NCBI GenBank assembly: GCA_938002655.1 | Contig: CALLAC010000001.1 | Span: forward strand, 124,001 to 188,000 | Direction of reading: 5' to 3' | Origin: an uncultured Cytophagales bacterium | GTDB lineage: Bacteria; Bacteroidota; Bacteroidia; Cytophagales; Thermonemataceae | DNA: 64,000 bases | Part shown: piece by piece, positions 24,651 through 33,720 of the stretch | Layout of the letters: each line of letters begins with the position of its first letter | Numbering within the stretch: the first letter of the stretch is position 1 | Position numbers and translations under genes: made by a program | The notes under the pieces: generated by a model | Seen by the model: the letters and a program-made list of their open reading frames with translations, nothing else | Databases searched by the model: none | Told to the model about the DNA's origin: nothing

Positions 24651-25733
24651 TTACATTCGATAATAAATTTCTTTTAATTTTTCTCTTTTCAGTTTCTTTT
24701 CCCAATCATCGCCCAGTGCATGTTTCCACATGTGTGTCAGTGCCCAACAAACATCTATCATCTTTTCTACTTGCTCTTCGCTCCAATCTTTAGAAAGGTT
24801 TTGGGGTATGAAAATATCATTTTTGGCTACCATTTGGTTAAATTCTCTCACACCTTCGGGATAAAACTCCTCTAAATGAGGGAAAATGATACAATTAGCA
24901 AAGCAATGTCTTGTGCCAAAAACATAAGAAAGCCCGTAAGAAAGAGCATGGCATACACCTACTTCTGAATATGTAAGACTGAGCCCACCGAAATAAGAAG
25001 CAACCATCAGCTTTTCATCATTCAAAGGGTTTTGTCCAGAACCTTCATTCAGAAATACATCTCGACACAAGTCTATAGCTTTGTAGCCATAGGCTTCGCT
25101 GAATGTGTTTTTATATTGCCCTGTCATAGACTCTACACAATGAATGTAAGTATCCATTCCTGTATAAAACCATTGATTTTTAGGTACGGTAGCAATCAAA
25201 TCGGGGTCTAAAATTATTTGGTCAAATATCGTCCAATCGCATTTCAAGCCCAATTTTTTAGTAGGACCTGTGAGTACGGCAGTCATAGAAACTTCTGCTC
25301 CTGTACCTGAAATAGTGGGTACGCCTACGTGATATACTCCCGGTTTCTTGATAAGGTTCAAACCTTGATATTGCACCGAAGACCCTTCGTTTGTGAACAT
25401 CAAAGCAAGAGCCTTGGCAATATCCATAATGCTTCCTCCGCCAATTCCAATTACGCCTGCGGGTAAGCCACGATTTTGTAAAAATCTGTCTCGCAGTTCA
25501 TCAATTTGTGAAGTTTTAGGCTCTTCTCCTGACGTGTAGATGAACTCTACTACATCATTTTTTTCAGCAGGTATTCTTTGCCGAAAATCAGGTTTGTCTT
25601 CAAAATAATGGTCTACAAGAAAAATGAAATAGCCTTCATTTTCAGAGCGTTTGGGGGCAATGATTTCACCGAGTTTATCAAAACTGCCTCGCCCATACGC
25701 ACAACGGCTCACGGATTTGAAGTTCTTAAACAT
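24651..25733 (-). CDS. Iron-containing alcohol dehydrogenase family protein
   Basis: A 360-residue group III (iron-type) dehydrogenase, NAD(P)-dependent. The nucleotide-binding GGGSIMDIAKALAL is at about residues 98-111. The metal-binding set is visible: Asp and His in GMDTYIHCVE, plus the His residues in CHALSYGLSYVFGTRHCFAN. The N-terminal MFKNFKSVSRCAYGRGSFDKLG resembles the subgroup containing KdnB (Kdo 8-oxidase), but the partner aminotransferase KdnA is not seen here, so the substrate stays open. The gene lies 6 bases after the epimerase gene and ends at a strong terminator. Confidence 0.85.
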   Translation of the reverse strand: MFKNFKSVSRCAYGRGSFDKLGEIIAPKRSENEGYFIFLVDHYFEDKPDFRQRIPAEKNDVVEFIYTSGEEPKTSQIDELRDRFLQNRGLPAGVIGIGGGSIMDIAKALALMFTNEGSSVQYQGLNLIKKPGVYHVGVPTISGTGAEVSMTAVLTGPTKKLGLKCDWTIFDQIILDPDLIATVPKNQWFYTGMDTYIHCVESMTGQYKNTFSEAYGYKAIDLCRDVFLNEGSGQNPLNDEKLMVASYFGGLSLTYSEVGVCHALSYGLSYVFGTRHCFANCIIFPHLEEFYPEGVREFNQMVAKNDIFIPQNLSKDWSEEQVEKMIDVCWALTHMWKHALGDDWEKKLKREKLKEIYYRM

Positions 25734-25739
25734 TACTTT

Positions 25740-26144
25740 TCACAATTTAATTTCCTGACAAAGTTCTATGAGTACGCTATTAGTAGATTTAGGATGTAGA
25801 AAGCAAATGAGTTTATTATCTGCTCCTTTTTTGGGGGTTTCGTTGAGCAAAGTGAAACCTTCTGCTTTTAGGCGTTTCATTTCAGCCTCAATATCAGCTA
25901 CTTCAAAAGCAATGTGATGTATGCCTTCACCCCGTTTTTCAATAAACTTGGCAATAGGACTATCTGGGTGTGTAGCTTCTAATAATTCTATTTTCGTTTC
26001 ACCTATCATAAAGAAAGAAGTGCTAACACCTTCGCTTTCAACACTTTCAATTTTGTAATGCTCTCTACCAAAAAGTTTAGTAAAAAGAGCGTTTGCATTT
26101 TGCAAATCTTTAACGGCAATGCCAATATGTTCAACTTTAAGCAT
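25740..26144 (-). CDS. mce: Methylmalonyl-CoA epimerase
   Basis: A 134-residue VOC (glyoxalase-fold) enzyme that interconverts (R)- and (S)-methylmalonyl-CoA in propionate/succinate metabolism. The two beta-alpha-beta-beta-beta halves are visible. Metal ligands fit the family: His6 (EHIGIAV), the His pair in GEGIHHIAFEV and the Glu near the end (VLIELCQE). Length is typical. It is between moxR (19 bases) and the Fe-dehydrogenase (6 bases), probably co-transcribed. No mutase gene is in the window. Confidence 0.92.
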   Translation of the reverse strand: MLKVEHIGIAVKDLQNANALFTKLFGREHYKIESVESEGVSTSFFMIGETKIELLEATHPDSPIAKFIEKRGEGIHHIAFEVADIEAEMKRLKAEGFTLLNETPKKGADNKLICFLHPKSTNSVLIELCQEIKL

Positions 26145-26163
26145 AATTTTTGTAATTCAAAGA

Positions 26164-27147
26164 CTATCGGGGAACTTCTACAGCTTGCAAAATCTGGTGA
26201 ATAACATCTTCCAACCTGATACCTTCTATTTCTTTTTCGGGAGTAAGCATAATGCGATGCCTTAAAACGTGAGGTACAAGGAATTTGATATCTTCGGGCG
26301 TAACAAAATCTCTGCCATCAAGTGCCGCAAAGGCTTTGGAAGCGTTGAGCAAAGCAAGAGATGCTCTTGGCGAAGCTCCTAAATACAAAGCGTGGTTGTT
26401 ACGTGTACGTGCAATTATTTGAGCGATGTATGTAAGCAAATGCTTTTGAATATGAATTTCTTTGATCACTTTCTGATAAGTCGTAATTTCCTTGCCTGTG
26501 AGTACGGGCTGTAAAGCGTCGAATTGCCCTTGTGCTTTACGCTCGTTGGCTTTGGCAAGAATACCAATTTCTTCTTCAACACTTGGATAATTGATTTGCA
26601 GTTTGAACAAAAAGCGGTCAAGTTGGGCTTCGGGTAGGCGATAAGTTCCTTCTTGTTCAATGGGGTTTTGGGTGGCAAGCACCAAAAAAGGTGGATTGAG
26701 TACATAGGTTGTAGCCGCAAAGGTAATCTGACGTTCTTCCATTACCTCAAAAAGTGCCGCTTGTGTTTTGGCAGGAGCCCTGTTGATTTCGTCTATCAAT
26801 ACTAAGTTGGCAAAAACAGGACCTTTGTGAAACTCAAATTCTGAGGTTTTCAGGTTGAAAACAGAGGTGCCTATAACATCAGAGGGCATCAGGTCGGGAG
26901 TAAATTGTATGCGAGAAAATTGAATAGAAGTGATTTGAGCGAAGGTCTTTGCCATTAGAGTTTTGGCTACACCGGGTACACCTTCCAAGAGCACATGTCC
27001 ATCAGCTAAAATAGCAGTGAGCAGTAAATCAATAGTTGTATCTTGTCCTACAATTACTTTGGCTATTTCGGAACGAATTTTCTTAACTTTTTCATTTAAT
27101 TCGGAAAGATTGATGCGGCTCTGAAAAATGTGTTCTTGCTGTTCCAT
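26164..27147 (-). CDS. MoxR family AAA ATPase
   Basis: A 327-residue AAA+ ATPase with Walker A GVPGVAKTLMAKT, Walker B LVLIDEINRAP, sensor 1 LATQNPIEQEGTY and the C-terminal lid with PRASLALLNASKAFA. MoxR proteins act as chaperones in the maturation of protein complexes and usually sit beside a DUF58 and VWA-domain genes. Here no such partner is adjacent: mce follows and a solute-binding protein gene precedes. A DUF4350 gene often linked to moxR is 12 kb away at 39270-40613. Confidence 0.94.
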   Translation of the reverse strand: MEQQEHIFQSRINLSELNEKVKKIRSEIAKVIVGQDTTIDLLLTAILADGHVLLEGVPGVAKTLMAKTFAQITSIQFSRIQFTPDLMPSDVIGTSVFNLKTSEFEFHKGPVFANLVLIDEINRAPAKTQAALFEVMEERQITFAATTYVLNPPFLVLATQNPIEQEGTYRLPEAQLDRFLFKLQINYPSVEEEIGILAKANERKAQGQFDALQPVLTGKEITTYQKVIKEIHIQKHLLTYIAQIIARTRNNHALYLGASPRASLALLNASKAFAALDGRDFVTPEDIKFLVPHVLRHRIMLTPEKEIEGIRLEDVIHQILQAVEVPR

Positions 27148-27258
27148 TAAGTAAGTTGGTGTTTGATGGTTTAGAGTTTCAAAAGATTTGAAGTTTGAGG
27201 GTGTAAGGTTTGAATTTTCTTCTTTTTTTCCTGCCTCTTGTCTGCTGTTTCTAACCGA

Positions 27259-28113
27259 TTAAGTTCCTTTCTGCATAAGCACTTTTACTGCAACAAAACC
27301 GAGATGTTTTTCTAAAATTTTTCGGTATTCGGGGCGAGTGGTGAAGCCATTGGTTTCGTTAAGAAATTCGTTCCAGATAATTGTCCAATCGCTTCCTTTT
27401 GGCATAATAAATCCATAAGGGTTGGTTTGAATTTTGCCTGCGGGGTGAATTTTTATAGGCATACCATTTTGCAAAGCGTCGGCATAATAGAGAAAATCGT
27501 GCTTGGTGAAAGATTTTGGGTCTGAAAGCACCTTTGTGATAAGTTCATCGGCACTATTGACATACACAATTTCCAAGTCTTTGAAATAGTTGTTCTTAAT
27601 ATCCAGAATTTCGGTTTCTTGGGTAGAGCCTCGCAAGGCATAGGCTTTCATACCTTTAAAGACAGCACTGATAGAAGGCAAACTCGTTAGGTCGGGTACG
27701 GAGTTGTGTGTGATAATATAGGAAATGTTATCAATGTAGCGAGGGGTAAAGGACATTTCTTTTTTACGCTCTTCGGTAATGGTGAAAGGTCCCAAAGCAA
27801 AAACGCCCCCCCGAGCGGCTTTGATATTTTGCAAAAAAAGGCTAAAATTATCTATGGGCTTTTGGATATTTACTTTGATGTTGATATTTTGGGTACGCTT
27901 GACGTATTGAATAAACTCACGCAAAATATCTATGCATATTCCTTCTAACTTTCCTTCGGGAGTTTTGTACACATAACGAGGGGTTTCAAAATATGTTATG
28001 ATAATAGTAGCTTCTTTATTTTTTTTGGCATTGGTCCAGCTATCGCCTTGCAATTGTGCTTGCAAAGCCGAAATACTCCATAGCCACAGCAACAGTATTT
28101 TAATCGTCCTCAT
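27259..28113 (-). CDS. Periplasmic solute-binding protein family 3 (orphan)
   Basis: A 284-residue protein read from [20 protein letters not shown], a clear signal peptide; the longer frame reaches 23 residues into fur and is not used. The mature part has the type II periplasmic binding fold ('[26 protein letters not shown]' near the start, '[21 protein letters not shown]' near the end). No ABC permease or ATPase gene is adjacent, so it may serve as a stand-alone sensor or partner of a distant transporter. Its start overlaps the end of fur by 14 bases. Confidence 0.8.
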   Translation of the reverse strand: MRTIKILLLWLWSISALQAQLQGDSWTNAKKNKEATIIITYFETPRYVYKTPEGKLEGICIDILREFIQYVKRTQNINIKVNIQKPIDNFSLFLQNIKAARGGVFALGPFTITEERKKEMSFTPRYIDNISYIITHNSVPDLTSLPSISAVFKGMKAYALRGSTQETEILDIKNNYFKDLEIVYVNSADELITKVLSDPKSFTKHDFLYYADALQNGMPIKIHPAGKIQTNPYGFIMPKGSDWTIIWNEFLNETNGFTTRPEYRKILEKHLGFVAVKVLMQKGT

Positions 28114-28600
28114 AGGTTCTGCGAGGTTTGGGTTGGTGTTTTTTGTTCCGATTTTCACAGTTTTCTTTGGTACATTGTCCATAAAAAACCAAAGAATGAT
28201 GCAAGATATTAAATTTCATCAAATTACCCACCATATTCTGAATTTGTTGAATTCGAGGGTCGCAAAATTCTAGTACTTCGTGGCAATCTACGCAGATGAG
28301 GTGGTCGTGTTGTTTGAACCCATAAGATTTTTCGTATTGAGCCAGATTTTTACCAAACTGGTGCTTGGTAACCAAATCACATTCTACCAACAAATCCAGC
28401 GTGTTGTATACTGTAGCCCTGCTCACACGATATTTTTTGTTTTTCATACTGATGTAGAGTTCTTCTACATCGAAATGGTCTTGACGAGAGTAAATTTCTT
28501 CCAAAATCGCAAATCTTTCAGGTGTTTTGCGAAGTTCTTTTTTTTCTAGATAAGCGATAAAAATTTTTTTTACTTCTTCAAAGAGTTTGTTGTTCAGCAT
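28100..28600 (-). CDS. fur: Fur family transcriptional repressor
   Basis: A 166-residue metal-responsive regulator, starting [14 protein letters not shown]. The winged helix has [26 protein letters not shown], then [18 protein letters not shown]. The dimerisation domain contains [15 protein letters not shown], whose CxxC would bind structural zinc, and a second pair in GQCTKENC. The subgroup (Fur, PerR or Zur) is not certain, though the motif set fits Fur. It follows obg by 7 bases. The C-terminus carries an unusual tail ([11 protein letters not shown]) that overlaps the next gene. Confidence 0.88.
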   Translation of the reverse strand: MLNNKLFEEVKKIFIAYLEKKELRKTPERFAILEEIYSRQDHFDVEELYISMKNKKYRVSRATVYNTLDLLVECDLVTKHQFGKNLAQYEKSYGFKQHDHLICVDCHEVLEFCDPRIQQIQNMVGNLMKFNILHHSLVFYGQCTKENCENRNKKHQPKPRRTYEDD

Positions 28601-28607
28601 ACGTTTT

Positions 28608-29627
28608 TTATTTGTTTGTAATAAAAGAGACATTAGCTTGTGAAAGTTGCTCCCAAAGGAAATCTTTGAGGGTTTCAATATTTTGATTGGTAAGAGCTGA
28701 AATAAAAATGCTTGGTACATTTTTAGGTAATGTTTTTTTGAGCTTTTGCAAACGGAGCTCATCAAGCAAATCTATTTTAGTTACTGCCAAAACACGAGGT
28801 TTTTCCAAGAGTTCGGGATTGTATTTTTGTAGCTCTTTGAGCAGAATTTTATATGCTTTGCTAATGCTTTCACTTTCAGCCGAAACCATAAACAAAAGCA
28901 GAGAATTGCGTTCAATATGTCTTAAAAAACGCAAGCCCAAACCTTTGCCTTCGGCGGCACCTTCAATGATACCTGGGATATCGGCAACGATAAAAGACTG
29001 AAAATCTTTGTACTTTACCACGCCCAAATTGGGGGTAAGCGTAGTGAAAGGGTAGGGAGCAATTTCGGGTTTAGCCGCAGAAATTACTGAAAGTAAAGTA
29101 GATTTTCCTGCATTCGGAAAGCCTACTAGACCTACGTCGGCTAGTACTTTGAGCTCGAGTACAATCCACTTTTCCTGACTTGGCTCACCAGGTTGAGCAT
29201 ATTGTGGAGCTTGTTTAGTAGCAGTCTTGAAGTGCCAATTTCCCAGCCCACCTCTACCACCTTTGAGTAAGATTTTTTCTTCGCCGTGTTGAGTAATTTC
29301 TGCCAGTATTTCGCCTGTTTCGGCATCTTTGGCTATGGTACCGAGAGGCACTTGAATGACTACATCTTTGCCATCGGGTCCTTTTTTGTTGTTTCCTTGT
29401 CCGTTGGCACCATTTTCAGCTTGGATATGTTTTTGGTATTTGAGGTGCAAGAGTGTCCAGAGTTGTTGATTGCCACGCAAGATGATATGTCCGCCACGTC
29501 CGCCATCGCCGCCGTCGGGTCCGCCATTAGGTACATATTTTTCTCTGCGAAAATGTACTGACCCTGCTCCGCCTTTTCCCGAACGGCAGTGAATTTTTAC
29601 ATAATCAATAAAATTAGGAGAGGACAT
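28608..29627 (-). CDS. obgE: GTPase Obg/CgtA
   Basis: A 339-residue ribosome-associated GTPase needed for 50S assembly. The glycine-rich Obg fold (about 1-158) has [14 protein letters not shown] and GGRGGLGN. The G domain shows G1 [12 protein letters not shown]3 DIPGIIEGA and G4 TKIDLLD. The protein ends shortly after the G domain, so there is no OCT extension, as in many Obg proteins. It lies within a minus-strand run with DUF502 upstream (62 bases) and fur downstream (7 bases). Confidence 0.97.
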   Translation of the reverse strand: MSSPNFIDYVKIHCRSGKGGAGSVHFRREKYVPNGGPDGGDGGRGGHIILRGNQQLWTLLHLKYQKHIQAENGANGQGNNKKGPDGKDVVIQVPLGTIAKDAETGEILAEITQHGEEKILLKGGRGGLGNWHFKTATKQAPQYAQPGEPSQEKWIVLELKVLADVGLVGFPNAGKSTLLSVISAAKPEIAPYPFTTLTPNLGVVKYKDFQSFIVADIPGIIEGAAEGKGLGLRFLRHIERNSLLLFMVSAESESISKAYKILLKELQKYNPELLEKPRVLAVTKIDLLDELRLQKLKKTLPKNVPSIFISALTNQNIETLKDFLWEQLSQANVSFITNK

Positions 29628-29689
29628 TCGTTTTGCATTATTTTACAAAGATAGAAATTTCGCTTGAAAATGCCAAACTATTGTTTTCA

Positions 29690-30259
29690 TCAGTTTTTCT
29701 TTTCATCTTCTTCGGGTTCTATTATGCCTCCTGAAACAATAAACTTCATTACATTGGTACCACTACTTTCGAGTGGTGTGATAAACTTTTTTTCTACAAT
29801 AAACAAATTTCCCGAAAAATTGTAAGAATGCGGAATATACACAGCCACGAAATTATCGTCAAGTCCCCATTCGTTGAGGTTTTCTTGGGTCAGAAAGCCC
29901 AAGCGTTTGAGGTTGGAATCTTGGGAAATTTGGACAAGTACAGGTTTATCAAATTTTTTCTTTTCGCCTACAAAGGCAGAAGTTAAATCTTTGATAGAGG
30001 AATAAATAATCCGTACAAAAGGCAGTTTTTCTAATATTTTATCAAAAAACTGTAAAATCGGCTTTGTGAGCCAAGCTGAGCCCAAGTAACCCAGCAAGGT
30101 TGTGCCTACTACTACTACGATTACCCCCAAACCAGGTATTTGAAAATAGGGAAAAAGTTTATCCAAAGCATTTACAACAAAATACAACGTGTAAGCTGTA
30201 ATACTGACAGGCACTACAAAAAGTAGCCCTCTGAAAAAATATCGTAGAAAGTGTTTCAT
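29690..30259 (-). CDS. DUF502 family membrane protein
   Basis: A 189-residue protein with two membrane helices (about 8-28 and 45-65; the latter LGVIVVVVGTTLLGYLGSAWL) and a conserved IIYSSIKDLTSAFVGEKKKF typical of DUF502. The C-terminal part is a small soluble domain ending in acidic and Lys residues (EPEEDEKKN). Function is unknown. It sits between kbl (40 bases) and obg (62 bases) on the same strand. Confidence 0.88.
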   Translation of the reverse strand: MKHFLRYFFRGLLFVVPVSITAYTLYFVVNALDKLFPYFQIPGLGVIVVVVGTTLLGYLGSAWLTKPILQFFDKILEKLPFVRIIYSSIKDLTSAFVGEKKKFDKPVLVQISQDSNLKRLGFLTQENLNEWGLDDNFVAVYIPHSYNFSGNLFIVEKKFITPLESSGTNVMKFIVSGGIIEPEEDEKKN

Positions 30260-30299
30260 AGCTACAAAAGCAACTCTTTAAGGTAAGAGCAAGATGTTT

Positions 30300-31484
30300 T
30301 TACTTCAAAACGCCCAGTTCTTTGCCTATTTTTGTAAAGGCTTGAATAGCTTTATCTAAATGGTGTAATTCGTGGGCGGCAGAAATCTGTACACGTATGC
30401 GAGCCTGCCCTTTGGGTACTACGGGATAGAAGAAGCCAACAACGTAAATGCCTTCATCTAAGAGTTTTTCGGCAAATTTTTGGGCAAGTACGGCATCGTA
30501 GAGCATTATTGGTACGATGGGGTGCTCGCCAGATTTTATATCAAAACCTGCTTGGCTGATTTTCTGACGGAAATACTTGGTATTGCGTTCTAGTTTATCA
30601 CGTAGTTCGGTTGTTTCGGAAAGCATATCCAAAACAGCAATAGAAGCGGCTACAATTGCGGGGGCAAGAGCATTAGAAAAGAGATAAGGACGCGAACGTT
30701 GGCGTAAGATTTCGATTATTTCTTTTCTGCCACTCGTAAAACCGCCCATAGCTCCTCCGAGAGCCTTTCCGAGTGTACCTGTAATGATATCAATTTTGCC
30801 CATTACGTTTCGGTATTCGTGTGTACCTCTGCCATTTTTGCCCATAAATCCTGAAGCGTGGCACTCGTCAATCATAATGAGTGAATGGTATTTTTCGGCA
30901 AGTTCAACGATTTTATCGAGCTGGGCAATAGTGCCATCCATAGAAAATACGCCATCAGTAACAATAATACGCGTACGAGCATTTTGAGCTTCTTGCAATT
31001 TTGCCTCCAAATCATTCATATCGTTGTGTTTGTAGCGAAAGCGTTGGGCTTTGCACAAACGAATGCCATCAATGATAGACGCATGGTTCAGTTCATCAGA
31101 AATGATAGCATCTTGTTCGTTGAAAAGGGGTTCAAATACACCAGCATTGGCATCAAAAGCGGCGGCATAAAGGATAGTATCTTCTGTGGCTAAAAATTCG
31201 GAAATTTTACGCTCTAACTCCTTGTGAATATCTTGCGTTCCACAGATAAAACGAACCGAAGACATACCAAAGCCGTGGGTATCAAGAGCTTTTTTGGCGG
31301 CTTCAATTACTTTGGGGTGCGAAGAAAGCCCCAAATAATTATTGGCACAGAAATTGATGACTTCTTTGCCATTGGCAAGAATATCTGCTCCTTGGGGAGT
31401 AGTGATAATGCGTTCTTTCTTGTAAAGACCTGCACTTGCTATTTCTTGCAGTTGTTGGGCGAGTAAGGCTTGGTTGGTATACAT
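30300..31484 (-). CDS. kbl: Glycine C-acetyltransferase (2-amino-3-ketobutyrate CoA ligase)
   Basis: A 394-residue PLP enzyme of the alpha-oxoamine synthase family that interconverts glycine plus acetyl-CoA with 2-amino-3-ketobutyrate, in threonine degradation. Seen are [35 protein letters not shown] and the PLP-binding Lys in [14 protein letters not shown]. Start and length fit KBL rather than the shorter BioF. No threonine dehydrogenase gene is adjacent. It starts 13 bases after accC ends. Confidence 0.93.
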   Translation of the reverse strand: MYTNQALLAQQLQEIASAGLYKKERIITTPQGADILANGKEVINFCANNYLGLSSHPKVIEAAKKALDTHGFGMSSVRFICGTQDIHKELERKISEFLATEDTILYAAAFDANAGVFEPLFNEQDAIISDELNHASIIDGIRLCKAQRFRYKHNDMNDLEAKLQEAQNARTRIIVTDGVFSMDGTIAQLDKIVELAEKYHSLIMIDECHASGFMGKNGRGTHEYRNVMGKIDIITGTLGKALGGAMGGFTSGRKEIIEILRQRSRPYLFSNALAPAIVAASIAVLDMLSETTELRDKLERNTKYFRQKISQAGFDIKSGEHPIVPIMLYDAVLAQKFAEKLLDEGIYVVGFFYPVVPKGQARIRVQISAAHELHHLDKAIQAFTKIGKELGVLK

Positions 31485-31497
31485 AGTAGCAAACGTT

Positions 31498-32844
31498 TTA
31501 CAAACCAGAATAATCGTAATGGTTCATATATTGGGTAGTGTAATTTTTTCCATTTTGGAAGTTGGGGTCGTCCATAAGGCGAATAAGCAAAGGAATGGTG
31601 GTTTTGATGCCATCAATAACAAACTCCTCTAAGGCTCGCTTCATTCGAACAATCACTTCTTCACGCGATTGGGCTGTTACAATTACTTTGGCAATCATTG
31701 AATCGTAATTGGGAGGAATGACGTATCCTGCGTAGACGTGTGTATCTACTCTTACACCTGCTCCGCCAGGAATATGTAAGTTGGTAATTTTCCCTGGGCA
31801 AGGTCTGAAATCTTTTCCTGGGTCTTCGGCATTGATGCGGCACTCCATAGAATACGCCAAAGGGTAATAATTTTTGCCTGAAATAGGAACACCAGCGGCA
31901 ATTTTAATTTGTTCTTTCACCAAATCCCAACCTGTAACAGCCTCAGTAACAGGGTGCTCTACTTGTATACGGGTATTCATTTCCATGAAGTAGAAATCGC
32001 CGTTTTTATCTAATAGAAATTCAATGGTACCTGCACCTTCATAGTTGATAGCTTTGGCTCCTTTGATAGCGGCTTGTCCCATTTTTTCACGCAGTTTTTC
32101 ATCGAGTAGGGGTGAGGGGGTTTCTTCAATAAGTTTTTGGTTACGGCGTTGGATAGAGCAATCTCTTTCAGAAAGATGGCACACATTGCCGTATTGGTCG
32201 CCGAAAACCTGAATTTCTATGTGTCGGGGGCTTTCAATGAATTTTTCCATATACAAGCCATCGTTGCCAAAGGCGGCACCAGCTTCCATTTTGGCATTGT
32301 TCCAGGCTTTTTCTAAATCTTCTTCTTTGTAAACAATACGCATACCACGCCCACCGCCGCCAGCAGTAGCTTTTAAGATAACAGGATATTTGATTTTTTT
32401 TGCAATTTTTTTAGCTTCTGCCAAATTTTCGATTACTCCATCAGAGCCTGGAATGATAGGTACGCCTGCGGCTTTCATGGTAGCTTTGGCAGTGGCTTTA
32501 TCGCCCATTTTTTGAATTTGTTCGGGAGTGGCACCTATAAATTTGATGTTGTGTTCTTGGCAAGTTCTTGAAAAAAGTGCGTTTTCAGAAAGAAAACCAT
32601 AGCCTGGATGAATAGCGTCGGCATTAGTAATTTCAGCGGCGGCAATAATAGCAGGGATATTCAGATAAGACTGCTTGCTGGGGGCAGGTCCGATACAAAC
32701 AGCTTCGTCTGCAAAACGAACATGCAAGCTCTCTTTATCAGCTGTTGAGTATACAGCTACGGTTTGTATTCCCATTTCTTTGCATGTACGTATAATGCGT
32801 AAAGCTATTTCACCCCGATTGGCAATTAAGATTTTTTTAAACAT
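31498..32844 (-). CDS. accC: Acetyl-CoA carboxylase, biotin carboxylase subunit
   Basis: A 448-residue ATP-grasp enzyme that carboxylates biotin on BCCP in fatty-acid synthesis. Seen: [21 protein letters not shown] (N-terminal domain), ATP-binding [14 protein letters not shown], catalytic [14 protein letters not shown] and the C-terminal [10 protein letters not shown]. Length is typical. The BCCP gene accB, normally just upstream (often with efp), is not adjacent here: a hairpin and an unrelated small gene precede it. efp lies 5.7 kb away on the other strand. Confidence 0.97.
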   Translation of the reverse strand: MFKKILIANRGEIALRIIRTCKEMGIQTVAVYSTADKESLHVRFADEAVCIGPAPSKQSYLNIPAIIAAAEITNADAIHPGYGFLSENALFSRTCQEHNIKFIGATPEQIQKMGDKATAKATMKAAGVPIIPGSDGVIENLAEAKKIAKKIKYPVILKATAGGGGRGMRIVYKEEDLEKAWNNAKMEAGAAFGNDGLYMEKFIESPRHIEIQVFGDQYGNVCHLSERDCSIQRRNQKLIEETPSPLLDEKLREKMGQAAIKGAKAINYEGAGTIEFLLDKNGDFYFMEMNTRIQVEHPVTEAVTGWDLVKEQIKIAAGVPISGKNYYPLAYSMECRINAEDPGKDFRPCPGKITNLHIPGGAGVRVDTHVYAGYVIPPNYDSMIAKVIVTAQSREEVIVRMKRALEEFVIDGIKTTIPLLIRLMDDPNFQNGKNYTTQYMNHYDYSGL

Positions 32845-32871
32845 AGTTTTGTTTGTTTCAAATATTATTTT

Positions 32872-32912
32872 GCAAATAAAAAGGTTTTTTCAGAAATTAC
32901 GAAAAAACCTTT
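32872..32912 (-). terminator. Intrinsic terminator downstream of the small STAS-like gene
   Basis: Arms AAAGGTTTTTTC (32880-32891) and GAAAAAACCTTT (32901-32912) form a perfect 12-bp stem with a 9-base loop, followed on the minus strand by TTATTTGC. It separates the gene ending at 32945 from accC starting at 32844. Confidence 0.75.
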
Positions 32913-32944
32913 CTAACTTTTGTCTTGATATATCTCGAGAAGAG

Positions 32945-33394
32945 TTAGTTATTGGTTAGCCATTGCTTTGCTTCGTCTATATCATAAAAAAGACGCATTT
33001 CAAAGCCTTCTATCGAAGAATTGCTTTTTTCTATGTAGTTTTTTACCGAAGTGTTAACATTAGCTTTTTCGACTACAAAAGCTTTTTTCTTGATATCATT
33101 CAAAGCATATAACTTATGTACTTTCTCGTTGAGCCAACAGATAATTTCTTCAGAAAAAAGTTCATCTGAAAACTTTCTACAATCTGCCAATAGGCTGACT
33201 TCAACTTTTTTTTCCAAACGCAAATTACAAATTTTTGTTATCAAGTGCATAATAAGTAGCCGAAATTTATCTTCGGTAGGCTTTTGCTTCCATTCTTTAA
33301 TGATAATTCTGCTGTGCTCATCATACCATAATTGCAGAAAATCATCATCGTACAATTTTGTAAGCTCTAAGGTTGTTCTTTTCTGATTTTGCAT
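32945..33394 (-). CDS. Hypothetical protein, possible STAS/SpoIIAA-like domain
   Basis: A 149-residue soluble protein, read from MQNQKRTTLELTKLYDDD because the 14 residues upstream look like untranslated leader. The pattern of a central strand with LLADCRKFS, a Lys-rich helix and a final FYDIDEAKQWLTN is like the SpoIIAA/STAS-SEC14-like proteins common in Bacteroidota. No conserved phosphorylatable Ser is obvious, so a regulatory anti-anti-sigma role cannot be claimed. It is transcribed alone, ending at a strong terminator. Confidence 0.7.
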   Translation of the reverse strand: MQNQKRTTLELTKLYDDDFLQLWYDEHSRIIIKEWKQKPTEDKFRLLIMHLITKICNLRLEKKVEVSLLADCRKFSDELFSEEIICWLNEKVHKLYALNDIKKKAFVVEKANVNTSVKNYIEKSNSSIEGFEMRLFYDIDEAKQWLTNN

Positions 33395-33720
33395 AATTAT
33401 GTAAGTTTTAATTAAAAGAATGCAAAATACGTACATATGTACCTTGCAAAAATAAGATATTTTTAAAAAGCAAACAACTTAATTTTAATGTTTTTTTGAT
33501 ATCAGTTTAGTGCTCATAAGAACTAAACTAATGATATATGGCTAATAACACAAATTTTATATCTTCTGTAAGATATTTTTTACTTTTACCAATTTGAAAT
33601 AAGTTTCATTATTGTGGAGTAACAATGAAAATCTTTTTTCAATTTTTCAAAATTATTGCTTATTTTTGCAGGTTGCGTTTACTATTTTGTTGTTTGAAGT
33701 ATAAACAAAAAAAATCAACT
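33395..33720. other. Divergent intergenic region between the STAS-like gene and porU
   Basis: 326 AT-rich bases with a perfect palindrome GTACATATGTAC (33431-33442) and an inverted repeat AGTTTAGT / ACTAAACT (33504-33511 and 33522-33529, 10-base loop). It also holds a -7 box at 33661-33668 for porU. No RNA gene is recognisable. Confidence 0.55.
33661..33668 (+). promoter_or_regulatory. -7 promoter box of porU
   Basis: TATTTTTG fits TAnnTTTG. It lies 52 bases before the ATG at 33721 and inside the longer reading frame that opens at 33625, which supports 33721 as the true start. The matching -33 TTTG is weak. Confidence 0.5.

Noticed and set aside
24651-25733. Naming the Fe-type dehydrogenase kdnB
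   Set aside because: N-terminal resemblance is suggestive, but the partner kdnA is absent here and substrate residues could not be compared, so no symbol was given.
28100-28113. Possible frameshift joining fur and the solute-binding protein
   Set aside because: Each protein has its own complete domain and the second has a proper signal peptide, so a normal 14-base gene overlap is more likely.
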